Below, one piece after another: positions 1 through 8,493 of a stretch of DNA of 64,000 nucleotides. The translations under genes were made by a program, and so were the position numbers. The stretch covers positions 1,054,001 through 1,118,000 of the forward strand of contig CM050666.1 of assembly GCA_027574665.1 (NCBI GenBank), read 5' to 3'. How positions within the stretch are numbered: position 1 is the first letter of the stretch; every line of letters begins with the position of its first letter. Source of the DNA: Rhynochetos jubatus (taxonomy: Eukaryota > Chordata > Aves > Eurypygiformes > Rhynochetidae). The notes below the pieces were generated by a model, which worked only from the letters and a program-made list of their open reading frames with translations, was not told where the DNA came from and did no database searches.

Positions 1-469
1 CGCGGCTCGTTGAAGCGTCTGCCCGAACACGGACATCCGAAGCAGCACTGTAATGCGACCAAAGAGAAAGAGTTAGGAGAGGATTTCTTGTCCCTTCTTG
101 CTGCGCCCTTGCAGAGCACTGCGTGCCAGAGCAGCCGGACCGCTGTGTTGCTTGCAATCTCCAGTTCCAACAGTGCCACAGTTCCTCGGCAACAGAAAGA
201 GCTAGGAAGGAATTGCTTACGCTGTTTTCTCTCGCTGTGCTCTAGCAGTTCGTTCCCTTTTCGGCAGAGCGCGGGACCGCTTGCAAAGCTTAGAAACAAA
301 CCTCTCCCTTTTCCTCCAAAAGGGAAAGAGCTACGAGGGAATTTCTTAGCGAAACCTTGTTTGTTTTGGCAGAGCACTGCATGCCTCTTAAGACAGAGCT
401 CTGGATCCCCGGGAAAGTCGAAATCCACAGGGTCACCTTCTCTGTGCTAACAGGCTCGGAGAGGCTGGA
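1..469 (+). repeat. Left-edge partial monomer
   Basis: This copy lacks only the first three bases of the monomer phase and is cut by the window edge. It carries the CAAAGAG variant (G at 64) that is otherwise absent until 17934, so DNA left of the window probably contains more monomers of that class. Confidence 0.9.
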
Positions 470-538
470 ATGCGCGGCTCGTTGAAGCGTCTGCCCGAAC
501 ACGGACATCCGAAGCAGCACTGTAATGCGACCAAACAG

Positions 539-667
539 AAAGAGTTAGGAGAGAATTTCTTGTCCCTTCTTGCTGCGCCTTTGCAGAGCACTGCGTGCCA
601 GAGCAGCCGGACCGCTGTGTTGCTTGCAATCTCCAGTTCCAACAGTGCCACAGTTCCTCGGCAACAG
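539..667 (+). repeat. Internal 129-bp subunit A
   Basis: Subunit A starts AAAGAGTTAGGAGAGAATTT and ends GGCAACAG. It aligns without gaps to subunit B 129 bp downstream and subunit C 258 bp downstream. Over the first 62 bp I count about 37 identities with B and 43 with C. GCAGAGCACTGC lies at offset 44 in both A and C, and GCTTGCAA lies at the same offset in A and B. It holds many of the variants shared between monomers, such as GAGAATTT/GAGGATTT, GCGCCTTTG/GCGCCCTTG, GACCGC/GATCGC and GCAATC/GCAACC. Confidence 0.8.
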
Positions 668-796
668 AAAGAGCTAGGAAGGAATTGCTTACGCTGTTTT
701 CTCTCGCTGTGCTCTAGCAGTTCGTTCCCTTTTCGGCAGAGCGCGGGACCGCTTGCAAAGCTTAGAAACAAACCTCTCCCTTTTCCTCCAAAAGGG
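668..796 (+). repeat. Internal 129-bp subunit B
   Basis: Subunit B starts AAAGAGCTAGGAAGGAATTG exactly 129 bp after the equivalent start of A. It contains GCTTGCAA and the pyrimidine-rich CTCTCCCTTTTCCTCC near its end, where A has a related TTCCTC at the same place. Its first half has recurrent variants (TTACGC/TTGCGC, TCGCTG/TCGCAG, CTCTAG/CTCCAG). Its second half, after the GCTTGC/GCTGGC site, has almost no shared variation. Confidence 0.8.
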
Positions 797-802
797 AAAG
801 AG
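773..802 (+). repeat. Hairpin-capable inverted repeat at the B/C junction
   Basis: CCCTTTT (778-784) and AAAAGGG (790-796) are perfect reverse complements around a 5-nt CCTCC loop. The stem can extend by T777-A797, or to CTCT pairing with AGAG (799-802) if AA at 797-798 bulges. It recurs in nearly every monomer. The copy at 61354 breaks it with A to C at 61675, and the copy at 37758 changes the flank at 38087. Whether it extrudes as a cruciform in vivo is unknown. Confidence 0.6.
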
Positions 803-850
803 CTACGAGGGAATTTCTTAGCGAAACCTTGTTTGTTTTGGCAGAGCACT

Positions 851-885
851 GCATGCCTCTTAAGACAGAGCTCTGGATCCCCGGG
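851..885 (+). repeat. Palindrome cluster in subunit C
   Basis: Five six-base palindromes sit in 35 bp: GCATGC (851-856), CTTAAG (859-864), GAGCTC (868-873, inside the 10-bp palindrome CAGAGCTCTG at 866-875), GGATCC (875-880) and CCCGGG (880-885). Monomers with GTATCC or CTATCC instead of GGATCC lose one of the five. The cluster recurs in every monomer and abuts the CENP-B-box-like motif. Confidence 0.75.
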
Positions 886-895
886 AAAGTCGAAA
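879..895 (-). promoter_or_regulatory. CENP-B-box-like motif (8 of 9 core bases)
   Basis: Read on the minus strand, these 17 bases are TTTCGACTTTCCCGGGG. The known CENP-B core is nTTCGnnnnAnnCGGGn; TTCG and CGGG match with exact spacing, and only the central A is T. It recurs in nearly all monomers. Seven copies in the first 15 kb lose the CpG of TTCG (plus strand GTCGAA to GTCAAA). One mismatch at a core base may abolish binding, and a rough chance estimate is about one such 8/9 match per ten random 472-bp monomers. This is therefore a candidate only. Confidence 0.35.
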
Positions 896-925
896 TCCAC
901 AGGGTCACCTTCTCTGTGCTAACAG

Positions 926-1010
926 GCTCGGAGAGGCTGGAATGCGCGGCTCGTTGAAGCGTCTGCCCGAACACGGACATCCGAAGCAGCACTGTAATGC
1001 GACCAAACAG
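926..1010 (+). repeat. 85-bp segment D completing the monomer
   Basis: These 85 bp lie between the end of C and the start of the next A; with my phasing they cross the monomer boundary at 941/942. The segment ends AAACAG directly before A, like the ACAG ends of A and C. It contains GCAGCACTGTAATGC, faintly like the GCAGAGCACTGCATGC landmark of C. It may be a fourth, truncated subunit or unrelated DNA captured when the 472-bp unit formed; I cannot decide by eye. The 1-bp deletions and the CCGAAG/CTGAAG, GGACAT/GGCCAT and CAAACAG/CAAAGAG variants are here. Confidence 0.6.
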
Positions 1011-4000
1011 AAAGAGTTAGGAGAGAATTTCTTGTCCCTTCTTGCTGCGCCTTTGCAGAGCACTGCGTGCCAGAGCAGCCGGATCGCTGTGTTGCTTGCA
1101 ATCTCCAGTTCCAACAGTGCCACAGTTCCTCGGCAACAGAAAGAGCTAGGAAGGAATTGCTTACGCTGTTTTCTCTCGCTGTGCTCTAGCAGTTCGTTCC
1201 CTTTTCGGCAGAGCGCGGGACCGCTTGCAAAGCTTAGAAACAAACCTCTCCCTTTTCCTCCAAAAGGGAAAGAGCTACGAGGGAATTTCTTAGCGAAACC
1301 TTGTTTGTTTTGGCAGAGCACTGCATGCCTCTTAAGACAGAGCTCTGGATCCCCGGGAAAGTCGAAATCCACAGGGTCACCTTCTCTGTGCTAACAGGCT
1401 CGGAGAGGCTCGAATGCGCGGCTCGTTGAAGCGTCTGCCCGAACACGGACATCCGAAGCAGCACTGTAATGCGACCAAACAGAAAGAGTTAGGAGAGGAT
1501 TTCTTGTCCCTTCTTGCTGCGCCTTTGCAGAGCACTGCGTGCCAGAGCAGCCGGACCGCTGTGTTGCTTGCAATCTCCAGTTCCAACAGTGCCACAGTTC
1601 CTCGGCAACAGAAAGAGCTAGGAAGGAATTGCTTACGCTGTTTTCTCTCGCTGTGCTCTAGCAGTTCGTTCCCTTTTCGGCAGAGCGCGGGACCGCTTGC
1701 AAAGCTTAGAAACAAACCTCTCCCTTTTCCTCCAAAAGGGAAAGAGCTACGAGGGAATTTCTTAGCGAAACCTTGTTTGTTTTGGCAGAGCACTGCATGC
1801 CTCTTAAGACAGAGCTCTGTATCCCCGGGAAAGTCGAAATCCACAGGGTCACCTTCTCTGTGCTAACAGGCTCGGAGAGGCTGGAATGCGCGGCTCGTTG
1901 AAGCGTCTGCCCGAACACGGACATCCGAAGCAGCACTGTAATGCGACCAAACAGAAAGAGTTAGGAGAGAATTTCTTGTCCCTTCTTGCTGCGCCTTTGC
2001 AGAGCACTGCGTGCCAGAGCAGCCGGATCGCTGTGTTGCTTGCAATCTCCAGTTCCAACAGTGCCACAGTTCCTCGGCAACAGAAAGAGCTAGGAAGGAA
2101 TTGCTTACGCTGTTTTCTCTCGCTGTGCTCTAGCAGTTCGTTCCCTTTTCGGCAGAGCGCGGGACCGCTTGCAAAGCTTAGAAACAAACCTCTCCCTTTT
2201 CCTCCAAAAGGGAAAGAGCTACGAGGGAATTTCTTAGCGAAACCTTGTTTGTTTTGGCAGAGCACTGCATGCCTCTTAAGACAGAGCTCTGTATCCCCGG
2301 GAAAGTCAAAATCCACAGGGTCACCTTCTCTGTGCTAACAGGCTCGGAGAGGCTCGAATGCGCGGCTCGTTGAAGCGTCTGCCCGAACACGGCCATCCGA
2401 AGCAGCACTGTAATGCGACCAAACAGAAAGAGTTAGGAGAGGATTTCTTGTCCCTTCTTGCTGCGCCCTTGCAGAGCACTGCGTACCAGAGCAGCCGGAT
2501 CGCTGTCGTGCTTGCAATCTCCAGTTCCAACAGTGCCACAGTTCCTCGGCAACAGAAAGAGCTAGGAAGGAATTGCTTACGCTGTTTTCTCTCGCTGTGC
2601 TCCAGCAGTTCGTTCCCTTTTCGGCAGAGCGCGGGACCGCTTGCAAAGCTTAGAAACAAACCTCTCCCTTTTCCTCCAAAAGGGAAAGAGCTACGAGGGA
2701 ATTTCTTAGCGAAACCTTGTTTGTTTTGGCAGAGCACTGCATGCCTCTTAAGACAGAGCTCTGGATCCCCGGGAAAGTCGAAATCCACAGGGTCACCTTC
2801 TCTGTGCTAACAGGCTCGGAGAGGCTCGAATGCGCGGCTCGTTGAAGCGTCTGCCCGAACACGGACATCCGAAGCAGCACTGTAATGCGACCAAACAGAA
2901 AGAGTTAGGAGAGGATTTCTTGTCCCTTCTTGCTGCGCCCTTGCAGAGCACTGCGTGCCAGAGCAGCCGGACCGCTGTGTTGCTTGCAATCTCCAGTTCC
3001 AACAGTGCCACAGTTCCTCGGCAACAGAAAGAGCTAGGAAGGAATTGCTTACGCTGTTTTCTCTCGCAGTGCTCTAGCAGTTCGTTCCCTTTTCGGCAGA
3101 GCGCGGGACCGCTTGCAAAGCTTAGAAACAAACCTCTCCCTTTTCCTCCAAAAGGGAAAGAGCTACGAGGGAATTTCTTAGCGAAACCTTGTTTGTTTTG
3201 GCAGAGCACTGCATGCCTCTTAAGACAGAGCTCTGTATCCCCGGGAAAGTCAAAATCCACAGGGTCACCTTCTCTGTGCTAACAGGCTCGGAGAGGCTCG
3301 AATGCGCGGCTCGTTGAAGCGTCTGCCCGAACACGGCCATCCGAAGCAGCACTGTAATGCGACCAAACAGAAAGAGTTAGGAGAGGATTTCTTGTCCCTT
3401 CTTGCTGCGCCTTTGCAGAGCACTGCGTGTCAGAGCAGCCGGACCGCTGTGTTGCTTGCAATCTCCAGTTCCAACAGTGCCACAGTTCCTCGGCAACAGA
3501 AAGAGCTAGGAAGGAATTGCTTACGCTGTTTTCTCTCGCTGTGCTCTAGCAGTTCGTTCCCTTTTCGGCAGAGCGCGGGACCGCTTGCAAAGCTTAGAAA
3601 CAAACCTCTCCCTTTTCCTCCAAAAGGGAAAGAGCTACGAGGGAATTTCTTAGCGAAACCTTGTTTGTTTTGGCAGAGCACTGCATGCCTCTTAAGACAG
3701 AGCTCTGGATCCCCGGGAAAGTCGAAATCCACAGGGTCACCTTCTCTGTGCTAACAGGCTCGGAGAGGCTGGAATGCGCGGCTCGTTGAAGCGTCTGCCC
3801 GAACACGGACATCCGAAGCAGCACTGTAATGCGACCAAACAGAAAGAGTTAGGAGAGAATTTCTTGTCCCTTCTTGCTGCGCCTTTGCAGAGCACTGCGT
3901 GCCAGAGCAGCCGGATCGCTGTGTTGCTTGCAATCTCCAGTTCCAACAGTGCCACAGTTCCTCGGCAACAGAAAGAGCTAGGAAGGAATTGCTTACGCTG

Positions 4001-6133
4001 TTTTCTCTCGCTGTGCTCTAGCAGTTCGTTCCCTTTTCGGCAGAGCGCGGGACCGCTTGCAAAGCTTAGAAACAAACCTCTCCCTTTTCCTCCAAAAGGG
4101 AAAGAGCTACGAGGGAATTTCTTAGCGAAACCTTGTTTGTTTTGGCAGAGCACTGCATGCCTCTTAAGACAGAGCTCTGGATCCCCGGGAAAGTCGAAAT
4201 CCACAGGGTCACCTTCTCTGTGCTAACAGGCTCGGAGAGGCTCGAATGCGCGGCTCGTTGAAGCGTCTGCCCGAACACGGACATCCGAAGCAGCACTGTA
4301 ATGCGACCAAACAGAAAGAGTTAGGAGAGGATTTCTTGTCCCTTCTTGCTGCGCCTTTGCAGAGCACTGCGTGCCAGAGCAGCCGGACCGCTGTGTTGCT
4401 TGCAATCTCCAGTTCCAACAGTGCCACAGTTCCTCGGCAACAGAAAGAGCTAGGAAGGAATTGCTTACGCTGTTTTCTCTCGCTGTGCTCTAGCAGTTCG
4501 TTCCCTTTTCGGCAGAGCGCGGGACCGCTTGCAAAGCTTAGAAACAAACCTCTCCCTTTTCCTCCAAAAGGGAAAGAGCTACGAGGGAATTTCTTAGCGA
4601 AACCTTGTTTGTTTTGGCAGAGCACTGCATGCCTCTTAAGACAGAGCTCTGTATCCCCGGGAAAGTCGAAATCCACAGGGTCACCTTCTCTGTGCTAACA
4701 GGCTCGGAGAGGCTGGAATGCGCGGCTCGTTGAAGCGTCTGCCCGAACACGGACATCCGAAGCAGCACTGTAATGCGACCAAACAGAAAGAGTTAGGAGA
4801 GAATTTCTTGTCCCTTCTTGCTGCGCCTTTGCAGAGCACTGCGTGCCAGAGCAGCCGGATCGCTGTGTTGCTTGCAATCTCCAGTTCCAACAGTGCCACA
4901 GTTCCTCGGCAACAGAAAGAGCTAGGAAGGAATTGCTTACGCTGTTTTCTCTCGCTGTGCTCTAGCAGTTCGTTCCCTTTTCGGCAGAGCGCGGGACCGC
5001 TTGCAAAGCTTAGAAACAAACCTCTCCCTTTTCCTCCAAAAGGGAAAGAGCTACGAGGGAATTTCTTAGCGAAACCTTGTTTGTTTTGGCAGAGCACTGC
5101 ATGCCTCTTAAGACAGAGCTCTGTATCCCCGGGAAAGTCAAAATCCACAGGGTCACCTTCTCTGTGCTAACAGGCTCGGAGAGGCTCGAATGCGCGGCTC
5201 GTTGAAGCGTCTGCCCGAACACGGCCATCCGAAGCAGCACTGTAATGCGACCAAACAGAAAGAGTTAGGAGAGGATTTCTTGTCCCTTCTTGCTGCGCCC
5301 TTGCAGAGCACTGCGTACCAGAGCAGCCGGATCGCTGTCGTGCTTGCAATCTCCAGTTCCAACAGTGCCACAGTTCCTCGGCAACAGAAAGAGCTAGGAA
5401 GGAATTGCTTACGCTGTTTTCTCTCGCTGTGCTCCAGCAGTTCGTTCCCTTTTCGGCAGAGCGCGGGACCGCTTGCAAAGCTTAGAAACAAACCTCTCCC
5501 TTTTCCTCCAAAAGGGAAAGAGCTACGAGGGAATTTCTTAGCGAAACCTTGTTTGTTTTGGCAGAGCACTGCATGCCTCTTAAGACAGAGCTCTGGATCC
5601 CCGGGAAAGTCGAAATCCACAGGGTCACCTTCTCTGTGCTAACAGGCTCGGAGAGGCTCGAATGCGCGGCTCGTTGAAGCGTCTGCCCGAACACGGACAT
5701 CCGAAGCAGCACTGTAATGCGACCAAACAGAAAGAGTTAGGAGAGGATTTCTTGTCCCTTCTTGCTGCGCCCTTGCAGAGCACTGCGTGCCAGAGCAGCC
5801 GGACCGCTGTGTTGCTTGCAATCTCCAGTTCCAACAGTGCCACAGTTCCTCGGCAACAGAAAGAGCTAGGAAGGAATTGCTTACGCTGTTTTCTCTCGCA
5901 GTGCTCTAGCAGTTCGTTCCCTTTTCGGCAGAGCGCGGGACCGCTTGCAAAGCTTAGAAACAAACCTCTCCCTTTTCCTCCAAAAGGGAAAGAGCTACGA
6001 GGGAATTTCTTAGCGAAACCTTGTTTGTTTTGGCAGAGCACTGCATGCCTCTTAAGACAGAGCTCTGTATCCCCGGGAAAGTCAAAATCCACAGGGTCAC
6101 CTTCTCTGTGCTAACAGGCTCGGAGAGGCTCGA
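942..6133 (+). repeat. Five-monomer block repeated at six-monomer spacing
   Basis: The five monomers 942-3301 recur in the same order at 3774-6133, 2832 bp away. Conceptual translations on both strands agree throughout the two copies. The monomer between them (3302-3773) differs from the one after the second copy (6134), which shows where the duplicated tract ends. Confidence 0.8.
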
Positions 6134-8021
6134 ATGCGCGGCTCGTTGAAGCGTCTGCCCGAACACGGCCATCCGAAGCAGCACTGTAATGCGACCAAAC
6201 AGAAAGAGTTAGGAGAGGATTTCTTGTCCCTTCTTGCTGCGCCCTTGCAGAGCACTGCGTACCAGAGCAGCCGGATCGCTGTCGTGCTTGCAATCTCCAG
6301 TTCCAACAGTGCCACAGTTCCTCGGCAACAGAAAGAGCTAGGAAGGAATTGCTTACGCTGTTTTCTCTCGCTGTGCTCCAGCAGTTCGTTCCCTTTTCGG
6401 CAGAGCGCGGGACCGCTTGCAAAGCTTAGAAACAAACCTCTCCCTTTTCCTCCAAAAGGGAAAGAGCTACGAGGGAATTTCTTAGCGAAACCTTGTTTGT
6501 TTTGGCAGAGCACTGCATGCCTCTTAAGACAGAGCTCTCTATCCCCGGGAAAGTCGAAATCCACAGGGTCACCTTCTCTGTGCTAACAGGCTCGGAGAGG
6601 CTGGAATGCGCGGCTCGTTGAAGCGTCTGCCCGAACACGGACATCCGAAGCAGCACTGTAATGCGACCAAACAGAAAGAGTTAGGAGAGGATTTCTTGTC
6701 CCTTCTTGCTGCGCCCTTGCAGAGCACTGCGTGCCAGAGCAGCCGGATCGCTGTCGTGCTTGCAATCTCCAGTTCCAACAGTGCCACAGTTCCTCGGCAA
6801 CAGAAAGAGCTAGGAAGGAATTGCTTACGCTGTTTTCTCTCGCTGTGCTCTAGCAGTTCGTTCCCTTTTCGGCAGAGCGCGGGACCGCTTGCAAAGCTTA
6901 GAAACAAACCTCTCCCTTTTCCTCCAAAAGGGAAAGAGCTACGAGGGAATTTCTTAGCGAAACCTTGTTTGTTTTGGCAGAGCACTGCATGCCTCTTAAG
7001 ACAGAGCTCTGTATCCCCGGGAAAGTCGAAATCCACAGGGTCACCTTCTCTGTGCTAACAGGCTCGGAGAGGCTGGAATGCGCGGCTCCTTGAAGCGTCT
7101 GCCCGAACACGGACATCCGAAGCAGCACTGTAATGCGACCAAACAGAAAGAGTTAGGAGAGAATTTCTTGTCCCTTCTTGCTGCGCCTTTGCAGAGCACT
7201 GCGTGCCAGAGCAGCCGGATCGCTGTGTTGCTTGCAATCTCCAGTTCCAACAGTGCCACAGTTCCTCGGCAACAGAAAGAGCTAGGAAGGAATTGCTTAC
7301 GCTGTTTTCTCTCGCTGTGCTCTAGCAGTTCGTTCCCTTTTCGGCAGAGCGCGGGACCGCTTGCAAAGCTTAGAAACAAACCTCTCCCTTTTCCTCCAAA
7401 AGGGAAAGAGCTACGAGGGAATTTCTTAGCGAAACCTTGTTTGTTTTGGCAGAGCACTGCATGCCTCTTAAGACAGAGCTCTGGATCCCCGGGAAAGTCG
7501 AAATCCACAGGGTCACCTTCTCTGTGCTAACAGGCTCGGAGAGGCTGGAATGCGCGGCTCGTTGAAGCGTCTGCCCGAACACGGACATCCGAAGCAGCAC
7601 TGTAATGCGACCAAACAGAAAGAGTTAGGAGAGAATTTCTTGTCCCTTCTTGCTGCGCCTTTGCAGAGCACTGCGTGCCAGAGCAGCCGGATCGCTGTGT
7701 TGCTTGCAATCTCCAGTTCCAACAGTGCCACAGTTCCTCGGCAACAGAAAGAGCTAGGAAGGAATTGCTTACGCTGTTTTCTCTCGCTGTGCTCTAGCAG
7801 TTCGTTCCCTTTTCGGCAGAGCGCGGGACCGCTTGCAAAGCTTAGAAACAAACCTCTCCCTTTTCCTCCAAAAGGGAAAGAGCTACGAGGGAATTTCTTA
7901 GCGAAACCTTGTTTGTTTTGGCAGAGCACTGCATGCCTCTTAAGACAGAGCTCTGGATCCCCGGGAAAGTCGAAATCCACAGGGTCACCTTCTCTGTGCT
8001 AACAGGCTCGGAGAGGCTGGA
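5190..8021 (+). repeat. Nine-mer higher-order repeat, copy 1 (six shared monomers)
   Basis: These six monomers recur in order at 9438-12269, at a spacing of nine monomers (4248 bp). The order is GCGTACC type, CTCGCAG type, GCGTACC with CTATCC, a GTCGTG type, GGCTCCTTG type, and a plain copy. The three following monomers differ between the two units. Confidence 0.8.
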
Positions 8022-8493
8022 ATGCGCGGCTCGTTGAAGCGTCTGCCCGAACACGGACATCCGAAGCAGCACTGTAATGCGACCAAACAGAAAGAGTTAG
8101 GAGAGGATTTCTTGTCCCTTCTTGCTGCGCCTTTGCAGAGCACTGCGTGCCAGAGCAGCCGGACCGCTGTGTTGCTTGCAATCTCCAGTTCCAACAGTGC
8201 CACAGTTCCTCGGCAACAGAAAGAGCTAGGAAGGAATTGCTTACGCTGTTTTCTCTCGCTGTGCTCTAGCAGTTCGTTCCCTTTTCGGCAGAGCGCGGGA
8301 CCGCTTGCAAAGCTTAGAAACAAACCTCTCCCTTTTCCTCCAAAAGGGAAAGAGCTACGAGGGAATTTCTTAGCGAAACCTTGTTTGTTTTGGCAGAGCA
8401 CTGCATGCCTCTTAAGACAGAGCTCTGTATCCCCGGGAAAGTCGAAATCCACAGGGTCACCTTCTCTGTGCTAACAGGCTCGGAGAGGCTGGA

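Larger units (their letters stand above)
797..925 (+). repeat. Internal 129-bp subunit C
   Basis: Subunit C starts AAAGAGCTACGAGGGAATTT exactly 129 bp after B, and its last bases (CTAACAG) resemble the end of A (GCAACAG). It repeats the GCAGAGCACTGC landmark of A at the same offset. It contains the palindrome cluster and the CENP-B-box-like motif. Similarity to A is strongest in the first 62 bp and weaker afterwards, consistent with an old duplication. Confidence 0.75.
470..941 (+). repeat. Reference 472-bp monomer (first complete copy)
   Basis: This is the first complete copy if the monomer is arbitrarily phased at ATGCGCGGCTC. Later copies start at 470 + 472k up to 40590, then shift left by one base after each of the four 471-bp copies; the last start is 63714. 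It carries 25 CpG dinucleotides. Single-cut six-base sites such as AAGCTT (HindIII), GCATGC (SphI) and CCCGGG (SmaI) recur in almost every copy. Internally it consists of three 129-bp subunits and an 85-bp segment, described separately. It has no promoter, polyadenylation signal or RNA-gene structure that I can defend. Confidence 0.96.

Noticed and set aside
719-849. RNA polymerase III internal promoter boxes or a tRNA-derived element
   Set aside because: An A-box-like TGGCAGAGC (from 838) and a B-box-like GTTCGTTCC (from 720) are present, but with several mismatches, in the wrong order, and over 300 bp apart when read in the right order across monomers.
868-885. Cloning-vector polylinker contamination (GAGCTC, GGATCC and CCCGGG close together)
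   Set aside because: Only GGATCCCCGGG matches a common polylinker. The flanks do not, and the segment varies naturally (GTATCC, CTATCC) across the array as part of the monomer.
433-900. 155-aa, 76-aa and 60-aa minus-strand open frames
   Set aside because: They overlap each other and the plus-strand frame in every monomer, show replacement differences freely, and have no recognisable domain. They are shadows of the satellite.
470-922. 150-aa plus-strand open frame recurring in each monomer as a possible gene family
   Set aside because: It recurs only because the DNA repeats. Copies carry stops (12606, 31068-31070, 37836, 45500, 50218) or the 1-bp deletion, many differences change the amino acid, the frame shifts by one each monomer, and I see no promoter, splice or polyadenylation context.
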